Assembly: GCA_017854775.1 (NCBI GenBank)
Contig: JAFMHC010000004.1
Span: 1-50,662 of the forward strand
Length of the DNA: 50,662 bases
From: Gammaproteobacteria bacterium
GTDB lineage: Bacteria > Pseudomonadota > Gammaproteobacteria > Arenicellales > Arenicellaceae
Reading direction: 5' to 3'
Shown: positions 12,614 to 20,853 of the stretch, piece after piece
Position numbering within the stretch: the first letter of the stretch is position 1
Layout of the letters: each line of letters opens with the position of its first letter
Notes under the pieces: model-generated
The model's input: the letters and a program-made list of their open reading frames with translations, nothing else
Told to the model about the DNA's origin: nothing
Databases searched by the model: none
Position numbers and translations under genes: made by a program

Positions 12614-14368
12614 TTGGGTTTGCGTGCTCAATTACGCCAGCGCCGATATCGGCGCTTGGGTTTAGCGCTGTTCGCCGCGTTAGCGGTTCACCTTGGCTTG
12701 GTGTTGAGTGGCAATTGGGGCATTCTGCTATTTTCTGCACCGTCGAATCAAGATCGGGTGCTGACGCTTACTCTTGAGAACACCACCTACGAGGGGCTGA
12801 AGGAAACAAGCCTCGAAGAACAAGATACGCCTAATGATGCCAAGCTAGGTAAGACCTCTGAAGTGCCGAAAAAAGCTAATGTCATAGATGAGGTACAGCA
12901 TCCTTTAGAACCGGCCACTATGACAGTGACCGGTGAGTCGCCGACGATAACTCCTGACCATGAGGACGTAGAGAGCCGCGTTAGACCCGCAGAGCTAAAT
13001 ACGGCTACTGTAGAATCAGGTGAGGCGCCGTTAGTGAGTTCTTGGTCATTATCTGAGCCGTTGCCTGAGCCGTCCAAGCCGATTATTTCGCAGAAATATT
13101 CCGATACGAAAATACTGCAGTCGTCGCATCAGGCCGATAGTGAACCGGCTGAGGGTGTTGCCAGTTTTGAACCAATTGACGCGCAAGAGCTTGAGATGAT
13201 AACTCGCAAAGCAACTCAATGGTCATCCAATATTTCAGAATATTCCGAGCCGAGGGAAACGCAGAAATGGCAGCAGGGCGATTATCAGTACAATGCGACT
13301 TTCGAGAAGCGAACGGCTGAAAATGACATGGATACTGATGAGGTGCTTATCGAAATAGCGACTAATCGCGATGGTAAAAAGCTAACTACTAGCCTTCGGC
13401 TTAAGAAGATGGCGTTCTCAAATTTTGCCCAATTTATTAACCATTGGGATTCTTCTATTAGTATTCATGACGATGAGATGAATGGCCGTTTTCATTCGAA
13501 TACCAGAATCAATTTACTAGCAAGCCGGAACGCTGCGCCACTCTTTCACGGCAAGGTTACAACTGCCTCGTACTTTGTCGATATCACCGGAGGTAAAACT
13601 AAAAAAGATATTTTTTTAGCTGGCATAGAAACCGGTGTTAAGCGAATTGAGATGCCAAAGCCGCGGACTTTGTTTCAAGAGGTGCAATCGATCAAGAGTA
13701 TTAATTCTAGAGTGGTAGAGCAAGACTCTAGAATTGTTTTCACTCATGACGGTCACTATTTAGTTCAACCTCGCAAGCTGACTAGCGTCATGCAACGTTA
13801 CCCTATAGGCGATCGACCTTTGTATATTCTAGCTGCGCCGCGCGTAAGCCTCTGGTTAAGCGGCACTGTGAATGGCGCTGTAGCGGTGTATTCGCCAGAG
13901 AGAATCGTGATCGAGGGGAGCTTAGAATATTTAAGTATCGAATCTATCGATCAGGGCGGTGACTTTCTCGGACTGATTTCAGGCCGTAGTGTGGTCGTGG
14001 CCAATCGTAAAGTAGTACCCGAAGGTGATCTAAACATTCAAGCGGCGATCTATGCAAAAAACCGATTTCAGGTAAAACAAATAGGCGGCAGGCAGGCTGG
14101 CACGCTAAATATTTATGGCAGTCTTAGTGTCGGCACTATCACCGCAACCGAACCGCGATACGCCACTAATATTGTATTCGATACCCGTTTAGAAAATAGT
14201 CGACCACCTGGCTTTCCGCTAACAGATCGCTATGAGTTGGTCGCTCAAAAACATCATTGGCAGCTTTCAGAGGACCCTTTCTATGAACCCATTGCGGACA
14301 CGGTCGAAGACGAGCTAGAAACTATCGAAGCGGAGTCTGATATTGAAACCCCGTTATTCAATGACTAA
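12614..14368 (+). CDS. Large envelope protein with TonB-like N terminus and polymer-forming tail
   Basis: This encodes 584 residues starting with TTG at 12614; GGAGGT at 12604-12609 decides this start. Residues 1-40 are a basic start (RQRRYRRLG) and one membrane span, as in TonB-like or divisome anchors. Residues about 45-200 are low-complexity, rich in Glu, Pro, Ser and Thr, and would span the periplasm. Residues 200-360 are an unassigned domain. From about 390 (YLVQPRKLTSVMQRYPIGDR) the sequence is a right-handed repeat with strands such as GAVAVYSPERIVIEGSLEYL and NIQAAIYAKNRFQVKQIGG, similar in style to bactofilin or DUF4900-type polymer domains near pilus systems. Function unknown; probably an inner-membrane protein reaching across the periplasm. 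Confidence 0.65.
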   Translation: MGLRAQLRQRRYRRLGLALFAALAVHLGLVLSGNWGILLFSAPSNQDRVLTLTLENTTYEGLKETSLEEQDTPNDAKLGKTSEVPKKANVIDEVQHPLEPATMTVTGESPTITPDHEDVESRVRPAELNTATVESGEAPLVSSWSLSEPLPEPSKPIISQKYSDTKILQSSHQADSEPAEGVASFEPIDAQELEMITRKATQWSSNISEYSEPRETQKWQQGDYQYNATFEKRTAENDMDTDEVLIEIATNRDGKKLTTSLRLKKMAFSNFAQFINHWDSSISIHDDEMNGRFHSNTRINLLASRNAAPLFHGKVTTASYFVDITGGKTKKDIFLAGIETGVKRIEMPKPRTLFQEVQSIKSINSRVVEQDSRIVFTHDGHYLVQPRKLTSVMQRYPIGDRPLYILAAPRVSLWLSGTVNGAVAVYSPERIVIEGSLEYLSIESIDQGGDFLGLISGRSVVVANRKVVPEGDLNIQAAIYAKNRFQVKQIGGRQAGTLNIYGSLSVGTITATEPRYATNIVFDTRLENSRPPGFPLTDRYELVAQKHHWQLSEDPFYEPIADTVEDELETIEAESDIETPLFND

Positions 14369-14512
14369 GCACTTGCTGAGCGTTTACTCGAATAGCCTAA
14401 CGGAAAAAGTAGGCTTCATGAATCTAGACTTGTGGAAGCCCTAACTTGTAGAATTATAAGCAACAGCGCATCATTAGCTATTGATGACCAATTTTTAAAT
14501 ACGAGAGCGTTC

Positions 14513-16255
14513 ATGATTCGATTTCTTTTTATCACCCTAGCCACAGTGCTTACTGTCGGCACAGTGAGTGCCGATGATCACTCTACTGATAGCCTTGAGA
14601 CTATTTTGAGCGACCATTGGGCGGCGGCTAATGAGGAGCAGTTATTTTTTCGTAAAGACCCTGATACCTTCCGTATGAATGGTAAGTTACCCGATATGTC
14701 TGAGCAAGGTCGAACTCGTCGGGCCGAGTTTAATCAGACGTTGCTGCGAAGAGTTGAGGCCATAGATAACAAATCATTAACCGCGCAACAGCAAGTGACA
14801 CTAAGGTTGTTTAAGTACGAGCGCGAAGCCGAAGCCGAAAGCTATACTCAATTAGATCGGTTCTACCCACTACATTATTATTCGAGCTTTTCATCATATT
14901 TCGCTGGCGCGCCCGGCAACATGTCGTTTCTGACTCAAGCTGACTACGACAACTATTTGCTAAGCCTAGCCGATTATCCGCGTTATGTTGACCAGTATCT
15001 AGTCGATCTACGAGAAGCAATCAGTAAGGGGCATGTGCACTATTGCGAGAGCTTTAAAGGTTATGAAAAAACTATTTCAAAACATATCGTCAACGACATA
15101 AAGGAAAGTGTTTTCTATGCGCCGTTAGCGGCTATTCCGCCGACCATCGGGGAAGAGCAACAGAACAGAATTGTTAGTGAGGGGGCCGCATTAATTAGTA
15201 ATACAGTAATACCCCAATATCAACGCTTCTACGACTTCTTCACTAAAGAGTACATGCCTAATTGCCGCAAAGAGGTTGGCATTACTGCGCTGGAAAATGG
15301 TCAAGAGTATTATCAATATCTCATTCGCTATCACACCACTACTGATTATAGCGCTGAGAAAATCCATCAATTAGGCTTAGACGAGGTGGCTCGGATTCGG
15401 GCTGAAATGGATGCTTTGATTAAGCAGATCGGCTTTCAAGGAGACTTCAAAGCCTTTGTTGAATTCCTACGTACCGACCCTCAGTTTTACACTACTACTG
15501 CCCGGCAGATGATAGAGAAGGCCAGTTACATCACTCGTAAAATGGCGGCGCAACTACCGAAGTGGTTTGGCGTGCTACCACGGAGTACCTTCGATATTAA
15601 GTCTAGCCCCGGCGGCGGCGCTTACTATGTGGCTTCTGATGGCAGCGGCAAAACATCAGGTACCTATTTCTTGGATACCAAAGATCTCTCTAGCCAACCA
15701 TTATATAACCTCGAAGCGCTAACCTTTCATGAGGCCGAGCCAGGTCACCATTTTCAAGGTTCGATTGCGATGGAGTTAGATGTGCCAGAGTTTCGCAAAA
15801 CTCTATACCATTCGGCCTATGGCGAAGGTTGGGGCTTGTACTCGGAAAGACTCGGTAAAGAAATGGGCTTCTACCAAGATCCGTACAGTGACTTTGGGCG
15901 ACTTACCTATGAGATGTGGCGGGCTTGCCGACTGGTCGTAGACACGGGCATGCACGCTAAAGGGTGGTCGCGTCAGAAAGCGATTGACTACCTAGCTGAT
16001 AACACCGCATTGAGCTTAGCTGATGTGGTTGGCCAAATTGATCGCTATATCACTTGGCCAGCGCAAGCCTTGTCTTACAAAATAGGCGAATTAAAGATTA
16101 GAGAATTGCGAGCGATTGCTGAAAAAAAATTAGGCGACGATTTTGATATTCGCGATTTTCACGACCAGATGCTGAGTAATGGGAGTTTACCGCTAGCGTT
16201 GTTAGAAGAGCTAACATTAGAGTGGATAGCACAAGTGAAAGCGTCGCATAACTAG
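14513..16255 (+). CDS. DUF885 family metallopeptidase, exported
   Basis: This encodes 580 residues. The ATG at 14513 begins a signal peptide (IRFLFITLATVLTVGTVSA) and is preceded by a purine-rich stretch; a longer frame upstream has no such signal. The DUF885 domain covers the rest. The zinc-site motif is FHEAEPGHHFQG, with the HExxxxHH spacing of this family, and GEGWGLYSERLGKEMGFY supplies the third acidic ligand. Proteins of this family are thought to be carboxypeptidase-like metalloenzymes related to M32 in fold. It would act in the periplasm on peptides, which fits the M28 peptidase, gamma-glutamyltransferase and amidohydrolases nearby. Confidence 0.85.
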   Translation: MIRFLFITLATVLTVGTVSADDHSTDSLETILSDHWAAANEEQLFFRKDPDTFRMNGKLPDMSEQGRTRRAEFNQTLLRRVEAIDNKSLTAQQQVTLRLFKYEREAEAESYTQLDRFYPLHYYSSFSSYFAGAPGNMSFLTQADYDNYLLSLADYPRYVDQYLVDLREAISKGHVHYCESFKGYEKTISKHIVNDIKESVFYAPLAAIPPTIGEEQQNRIVSEGAALISNTVIPQYQRFYDFFTKEYMPNCRKEVGITALENGQEYYQYLIRYHTTTDYSAEKIHQLGLDEVARIRAEMDALIKQIGFQGDFKAFVEFLRTDPQFYTTTARQMIEKASYITRKMAAQLPKWFGVLPRSTFDIKSSPGGGAYYVASDGSGKTSGTYFLDTKDLSSQPLYNLEALTFHEAEPGHHFQGSIAMELDVPEFRKTLYHSAYGEGWGLYSERLGKEMGFYQDPYSDFGRLTYEMWRACRLVVDTGMHAKGWSRQKAIDYLADNTALSLADVVGQIDRYITWPAQALSYKIGELKIRELRAIAEKKLGDDFDIRDFHDQMLSNGSLPLALLEELTLEWIAQVKASHN

Positions 16256-16332
16256 CATTTTTAGGATGACGTGGGATTTAAAAAAGCGGCACGCTTGCGT
16301 AATTTGATTTCCAAGATGATATTTAAACTTAT

Positions 16333-17112
16333 ATGAAAAAATACGTTATCTTTATTGTTTTGCTCGGCTTAAGTTTTAAGGCAGCAAGCGGGTATGACGA
16401 ACTAGCCGCTGTTGAAAAGGTATTTCGGTCTGAGAATATAGATGCCACTTTTGTTGTTGCCTCTGCCGATGGTGAGCTGCATAAAGTATTTAACCAAGAG
16501 CGGTCGCTGATTAGGTTTTCTCCGGCATCGACATTTAAAGTGTTAAACACATTAATAGCGCTTAAGTTTGAGCTGGTGGGTCTAGACGAGTCAGCATTTC
16601 AATGGGACGGGAATCAACGTGGGGTTTCAAGCTGGAATAAAAATCATTCCTTAAGTTCAGCTTTCAAAGTGTCGTGTGTTTGGTGTTATCAAAAAATAGC
16701 CAGAGAGGTAGGCGTTTCAAGATATGCCACGGAGCTAAGAGCGGCGTCTTATGGGAACCAAGCTGCTCATGCGCCGGTTGATCTATTTTGGCTAAATGGT
16801 GATTTAACCATTTCTGCCAATGAACAAATAGATTTCTTAAAGCGTTTGGTAAGTAACACCTTGCCTTATAGGCGAAGCCACCTAAAAACATTGAAAGAAA
16901 TTATGTTGGTAGAACAAACACCAAACTACTCTTTATATGCAAAATCAGGCTGGACTGGTGCCGAGTTGGCAACTGGCTGGTATGTCGGCTACGTCGAAAC
17001 AAGCCGCGACACGTTTGTGTTCGCAATGAATATGCTTATGCATGACGCTGAGCAAGCGCCATTGCGTAAAAAATTAGTCATTGAATCGCTCCGCGCACTT
17101 AAGTTGATTTGA
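16333..17112 (+). CDS. Class D (OXA-type) beta-lactamase
   Basis: This encodes 259 residues, the usual size. A signal peptide (KKYVIFIVLLGLSFKAASG) is followed by all class D marks in order: the active-site S66-T-F-K69 in SPASTFKVLNT, SCV at 114-116 (the S-x-V motif, here followed by WCYQ), YGN at 140-142, FWLNGDLTIS, and K204-S-G in AKSGW, then WYVGY. K69 is the residue carboxylated in this class. All catalytic residues are present, so it should hydrolyse penicillins in the periplasm; any carbapenem activity cannot be read from the sequence. It lies in ordinary chromosome with no cassette or IS beside it, so it is likely an intrinsic gene of the host rather than a recent gain. Confidence 0.93.
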   Translation: MKKYVIFIVLLGLSFKAASGYDELAAVEKVFRSENIDATFVVASADGELHKVFNQERSLIRFSPASTFKVLNTLIALKFELVGLDESAFQWDGNQRGVSSWNKNHSLSSAFKVSCVWCYQKIAREVGVSRYATELRAASYGNQAAHAPVDLFWLNGDLTISANEQIDFLKRLVSNTLPYRRSHLKTLKEIMLVEQTPNYSLYAKSGWTGAELATGWYVGYVETSRDTFVFAMNMLMHDAEQAPLRKKLVIESLRALKLI

Positions 17113-17133
17113 TGCTCTATCAGCTTGAAAAAT

Positions 17134-17166
17134 TTAATCAAGGTGCGCAGCTCGACACTTGATTAA
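17134..17166. terminator. Inverted repeat between convergent genes
   Basis: TTAATCAAG and CTTGATTAA flank 15 bases and overlap the 3' end of the aspartokinase-like gene. It could stop transcripts from both converging genes. There is no G+C-rich stem, so support is weak. Confidence 0.3.
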
Positions 17167-17923
17167 GAGTTGTTGCACTGACTTCAACCGGCTTAAGATC
17201 TGGCCCGATTCGAGATGCGTCCGATTCACCGATAGCGGCGATATCGATACAAATGTTTTTGCTCGCGGCAAAATCAATTGCTTCGGTTTGAATAAGCTCA
17301 CCGCCTATGATCCGCGCTGTCTGATAATCTATGTAAGATAGACGCTGTGCATCGCTGTATTTGTTTGGATCCATGTCGTAAAGGCCGTTAACGTCTTTTA
17401 GCAGCCGCACGCAGTCTAGCTTTAGTGCTTGTGCCACATAAACGGCGCTTATGTCGCTTCCGCCGCGCCCTAGCAGTATACAATTTTGTTCGAAATCAAT
17501 TGCCGAGAAGCCTGGCATAATGATGATCGGTGTTTGCTTAAGAGCAGCGATAATTTTCTCGGCATCTATCGAAACAGGTGCTGCGCAGTCGCGTTTTCCC
17601 TGGGCAATGAACGAGAACGCCAATGGTGTCTTGAATGATGCATTGAAGCCTTGTTGAATTAAATGCGTGCTCAAGTCAGTCGCCGATTGAAGCTCCCCGC
17701 TAGCAATCAGTTCGGCGTACTCAACACTGCTAGTGCAAAGGTTTCTGTCTCTTGCTTGTGAGATTAGCTGCTCGGTAACGCCAAAGTAGGCGGATACAAC
17801 GGCTATAACTTGAAAGCCTTCATCTAGGCACTTTTGAATTTCGCGTATTATGCGTGAAAAATCAGCGGGGCTACTTAGCACCGAGCCGCCAAATTTCAAT
17901 ACTGCGCGTTTTTGGGTGTTCAT
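17138..17923 (-). CDS. Stand-alone aspartokinase-like amino-acid kinase
   Basis: This encodes 261 residues. It is the catalytic amino-acid kinase fold of aspartokinase: the phosphate-binding KFGGSVL near the N terminus, VVSAYFGVTEQL, PGFSAIDFEQNCILLGRGGSD with the G-R-G-G-S-D nucleotide or substrate motif, and KDVNGLYDMDP. Ordinary aspartokinases are about 400-450 residues with two ACT domains at the C terminus; here the protein ends at the catalytic domain, so allosteric feedback by lysine or threonine is unlikely. Short aspartokinases occur in some biosynthetic clusters (for example ectoine), but no such genes lie beside it. Phosphorylation of aspartate is likely but another amino acid is possible. 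Confidence 0.82.
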   Translation of the reverse strand: MNTQKRAVLKFGGSVLSSPADFSRIIREIQKCLDEGFQVIAVVSAYFGVTEQLISQARDRNLCTSSVEYAELIASGELQSATDLSTHLIQQGFNASFKTPLAFSFIAQGKRDCAAPVSIDAEKIIAALKQTPIIIMPGFSAIDFEQNCILLGRGGSDISAVYVAQALKLDCVRLLKDVNGLYDMDPNKYSDAQRLSYIDYQTARIIGGELIQTEAIDFAASKNICIDIAAIGESDASRIGPDLKPVEVSATTLNQVSSCAP

Positions 17924-18312
17924 TGTTTATTGATCTCGTATTTATTTAAGAAGAGGCCAAATAAACGAAAAAAAACAAGGAAAGGGAGCGAATCGAAAAA
18001 CTGTCGATGGCCGGCTCACTTTAGCTGAATTTATTTCGCGCCCGCAATCAGAGTCAAATCGGCGCCTTCGAGATTATTATAACAAATTATTTTCGCTGTT
18101 GTAGCAAAAATAATTTGTTACTAATGTAGCGTCTACACTGCACCAAGTTGGGCGCTTATTACGCTAATAGCGAAGCAATTCTTTTACTGGCGAGGCTATG
18201 TTGTGACTTGACCTAGAGTATCTAACTCTTGCTTATTATTGGACAGTGATGCATTAACGATGTACAACTGGGTAGCGAAAATTATAGATATTAAAATAGG
18301 TTAGCCCGCCAT
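17924..18312. other. 389-base intergenic region between divergent genes
   Basis: There is no gene-sized open frame. It holds promoters for the leftward aspartokinase-like gene and the rightward M28 peptidase and one strong palindrome (listed separately). Nothing else stands out. Confidence 0.6.
18081..18119. promoter_or_regulatory. Long A+T-rich palindrome
   Basis: AACAAATTATTTT and AAAATAATTTGTT are perfect 13-base arms, extended inward by GCT and AGC after one mismatch, around GTTGT. The place, between divergent genes, suits an operator. As RNA it would be a 16-pair hairpin. No known regulator site is recognised. Confidence 0.5.
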
Positions 18313-20553
18313 ATGAGTATAAAATTTAATCTTCGATTGGCTGCTTTGCCTGGTTTGGTCGTTTTGACTGTCGGTTTGTTTTTAGTTTTCAGCTTTAGAT
18401 TGTTTATCGTTGGGCCGCCTGAAATTGCCGCTGGTCATGCCTTTCAAACTGACCGTGCGTTCTCACGGTTGGTTCGAATCTTGGCCGAGGAGTCTCCCCA
18501 TGCGGTTGATTCATTAGCCAATGATGGCGTGCGAGAACGATTACTCAGCGAGATTCGCTCGCTAGGTTTTAGCCCTATCGTTAGAGACGATTTTCATTGT
18601 AGCGAAGGCCGCAAGGCAATGCGTTGCGCCCGGGTTCGTAATGTAATGTTTTGGATTAACCAGCCGGGGCCGAATGCGGTAATGGTGGCCTCGCATTACG
18701 ACTCTGTACCAGCAGGCCCTGGTGCCGGGGATGACGGTGCGGGAGTTGCCGCGAGCCTTGAGATTGCTGCGCTCTTGAAAGATAAAGACTTAGCTCGCCC
18801 AGTGTTAGTACTGATTACCGATGGTGAAGAGATAGGCCTCGTCGGTGCCGCTTCATTTGTCGCTAAAGACCCTTTCGCGAAACTCGTTAGTGCCGTCGTA
18901 AGCATGGAAGCGCGAGGCGTAAGCGGGCCAGTGGCCATGTTTCAAACGAGCACACCGAACGGGCGTGATGTTAGCGCGCTTAAGTCAGATATAAAGACAG
19001 CTTCTAGTAATTCCCTCGCCAGCGATGTCTATGAGCGAATGCCAAACGGGACTGATGTTACTGAGTATCTAGCGCTAGATATAGACGTAGGTAACTTTGC
19101 CATTGGTGGCTCACCTGAGTTTTACCATACCTCGCGCGACAACCTTGCCATGTTGGACAAGCGTTCGTTCTTTCACATGGGCGCAAGTGCTTTTAATACG
19201 GTCGAAGCTTACCTAGAACAGTCCGGAGACGAGCCAGAGCAACAGTGGATTTACACTGACTTTTTGGGAGTTGTGGTACTTGCTTTACCTCAGTTATTTA
19301 GTATGCCGCTGATTGTGTTAGCCGGGTTTTTAACGTTGGCGGTGTTTTTCATTAAGGGAAGCGGTTCGCCAGTGCGCTCCCTAATGTTGCCGTTTGTGGC
19401 GATTGTTCTGGGGGTTGGTTTTGCACTTGCGATTACCATCGGGATTGATGCCGTTCGAGCGGAGGCACATTTTGCTGCGGCTCATCCATGGGCTCTGCGG
19501 GCAGCGCAGAACTCGGCCGCTTTGTTTGGCGCGCTGTTGGCAATATTGTTGCTTGGCAGGAGTGTCTCTAGGCGGCGCTTATTAATGTCTTCCTGGACAT
19601 GTCTGGCGCTGCTCGGCGGAGTTTTGAGTTTGTTCTTCGCTGGTGCTGCCATTTTGATTGTTCCGGCGTTGGTGGTGATGATCCTTTGTTGTTGTCTTAT
19701 CTTTATCAAAAAGGATACCGTTGCTGACCTATTGGCAATCGTCGCGTCGATTGTGTTTTTGGTAATTGTGGTGCCTATCTCAGCGCTAGGCGAAATGATG
19801 CTCTTCCTTGAGTATGCAGCACCGTTTACTATTTTTGTGGTTTTTTGTTTGCTGCTTATTGCGCCACATGTTTTACCGCGCGATGGATTTCAGCGTAAGT
19901 TTTCTTGGAAGCTGCCAATGGCGGGGCTAGGAGTAATTCTGTTTTTTACCCTAGCAGCTGCGATTGTGCCAGCGTATAGCGTCGATGCTCCGCGGGGCTT
20001 GTCGATCATACAGTTTACAGATGCTGACTCGGGCGAATCCCAATTCGGAGCGTTTGGTAAACAGCCTTTACCTAGCTCGATGACTGATGTCGCGCCATTC
20101 AAACGAGGCCTGATTATCGGCTTTGAAGACGCTGCTTATGTAGCTAAGGCGCCGAGCTTTGAAACCTTGGGAGTTGAGGTGATAATTGAAGGTGATGAGG
20201 TGGTTGCTGATCAGCGTTTGCTGACTATTCAAATTAACGCGGCAGACAGTGACATTGTTACCGCCCGCCTTGAGCCGAGAGACGCGATGGCTAAATCAAT
20301 GTCGATAAATGGGGTTGCTAAAAGTGATGCCGATACAAAACGTTTTCTTTGCCATGGGCGCGGCTGTCGATCAATAACGTTAAATCTAGCGGTAAGTATC
20401 CATGAGCCTGAATTAAACTTACAAGTGAATGGGTTCCGTTACGGCTTAGAAGAAGCGCAAGGCCTGAAGCTGTTGTCGTCGCGACCAGCAAGCGTGTTGG
20501 CGAGAGGTTGGGGTGACTTACGGCTTGTTTCTAGAACGATTAAATTGAAGTAA
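18313..20553 (+). CDS. Membrane-bound M28 family metallopeptidase
   Basis: This encodes 746 residues. An N-terminal membrane span (residues about 10-32) is followed by an M28 zinc aminopeptidase domain to about residue 300: ASHYDSVPAGPGAGDDGAGV with the first metal ligands His and Asp, LITDGEEIGLVGA with the catalytic and metal Glu pair, a SMEARG segment, and a final histidine near FYHTSRDN. Residues about 310-560 contain eight or so membrane segments, and a soluble C-terminal domain of about 190 residues completes it. This layout is that of the large membrane M28 exopeptidases related to eukaryotic Fxna/ERMP1. The peptidase domain should face the periplasm. It probably trims peptides, in line with the other peptide-degrading genes here. 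Confidence 0.88.
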   Translation: MSIKFNLRLAALPGLVVLTVGLFLVFSFRLFIVGPPEIAAGHAFQTDRAFSRLVRILAEESPHAVDSLANDGVRERLLSEIRSLGFSPIVRDDFHCSEGRKAMRCARVRNVMFWINQPGPNAVMVASHYDSVPAGPGAGDDGAGVAASLEIAALLKDKDLARPVLVLITDGEEIGLVGAASFVAKDPFAKLVSAVVSMEARGVSGPVAMFQTSTPNGRDVSALKSDIKTASSNSLASDVYERMPNGTDVTEYLALDIDVGNFAIGGSPEFYHTSRDNLAMLDKRSFFHMGASAFNTVEAYLEQSGDEPEQQWIYTDFLGVVVLALPQLFSMPLIVLAGFLTLAVFFIKGSGSPVRSLMLPFVAIVLGVGFALAITIGIDAVRAEAHFAAAHPWALRAAQNSAALFGALLAILLLGRSVSRRRLLMSSWTCLALLGGVLSLFFAGAAILIVPALVVMILCCCLIFIKKDTVADLLAIVASIVFLVIVVPISALGEMMLFLEYAAPFTIFVVFCLLLIAPHVLPRDGFQRKFSWKLPMAGLGVILFFTLAAAIVPAYSVDAPRGLSIIQFTDADSGESQFGAFGKQPLPSSMTDVAPFKRGLIIGFEDAAYVAKAPSFETLGVEVIIEGDEVVADQRLLTIQINAADSDIVTARLEPRDAMAKSMSINGVAKSDADTKRFLCHGRGCRSITLNLAVSIHEPELNLQVNGFRYGLEEAQGLKLLSSRPASVLARGWGDLRLVSRTIKLK

Positions 20554-20585
20554 GCGCGCGAGCGAGTTCCCCATTCGACTGATAT

Positions 20586-20630
20586 TTCTCGACTACTGAT
20601 ACTTCTCGACTATTGATACTTCTCGAGTAT
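20586..20630. repeat. 17-base tandem repeat, about three copies
   Basis: TTCTCGACTACTGATAC at 20586 is followed by TTCTCGACTATTGATAC at 20603 and a third partial copy starting TTCTCGAGTAT. A diverged partial copy precedes them. Confidence 0.75.
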
Positions 20631-20642
20631 AGCTTCATTACT

Positions 20643-20679
20643 AAAAAAGCAAATATGCTGCGACTCTTAAACGAGTCGC
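20643..20679 (-). terminator. Hairpin plus T-run, leftward
   Basis: Read leftward, GCGACTC-GTTTAA-GAGTCGC forms a seven-pair stem. A small AGCA-TATT-TGCT hairpin runs straight into TTTTTT. It can end the HMG-CoA reductase transcript or a short transcript from the SoxR-type promoter just upstream. Confidence 0.6.
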
Positions 20680-20724
20680 TGCGTTTTAAAGCCGGGGTTT
20701 GTTGTTGCTCAGTTGCTGGCTTAT
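20643..20724 (-). ncRNA. Candidate small RNA under SoxR-type promoter
   Basis: A leftward promoter overlapping a SoxR operator (20731-20761) would start transcription near 20724, and the hairpin with T-run would end it near 20643. That gives about 80 bases with no good coding frame before the terminator. It lies in the 3' flank of HMG-CoA reductase on the same strand. No RNA family is recognised. The existence of the transcript is inferred from the operator, the promoter spacing and the terminator only. Confidence 0.3.
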
Positions 20725-20730
20725 GGCTAG

Positions 20731-20761
20731 ACTTTAATGCCTCAAGTTAACTTGAGGTTAA
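20731..20761 (-). promoter_or_regulatory. SoxR operator and overlapping leftward promoter
   Basis: CCTCAAGTTAACTTGAGG at 20740-20757 is a perfect 18-base palindrome identical to the SoxR site in the E. coli soxS promoter. Read leftward, it sits between TTAACC (-35) and TAAAGT (-10) with a 19-base spacer, the same arrangement as soxS (TTTACC, 19 bases, TATACT). MerR-family activators such as SoxR need this long spacer. The rightward strand lacks an equally good pair. Confidence 0.75.
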
Positions 20762-20853
20762 GTATAAAGGTAATCGGATTTTATCGATATTGAAGTACTT
20801 TAGTTACAATATTCAGTCATTTCATCAACGTCTTAGTCGCTTAGTCGGCTAAC

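Larger units (their letters stand above)
20554..20853. other. 300-base region between convergent genes
   Basis: No conserved gene is seen. It contains a 17-base tandem repeat, a hairpin with a leftward T-run and a SoxR operator, each listed separately. A 32-codon leftward frame (20540-20638) overlaps the repeats and has no ribosome-binding site. Confidence 0.7.

Noticed and set aside
20540-20638. 32-codon leftward frame downstream of the SoxR-type promoter
   Set aside because: No ribosome-binding site, it is largely made of the 17-base repeat, lies past the terminator hairpin and overlaps the 3' end of the peptidase gene.
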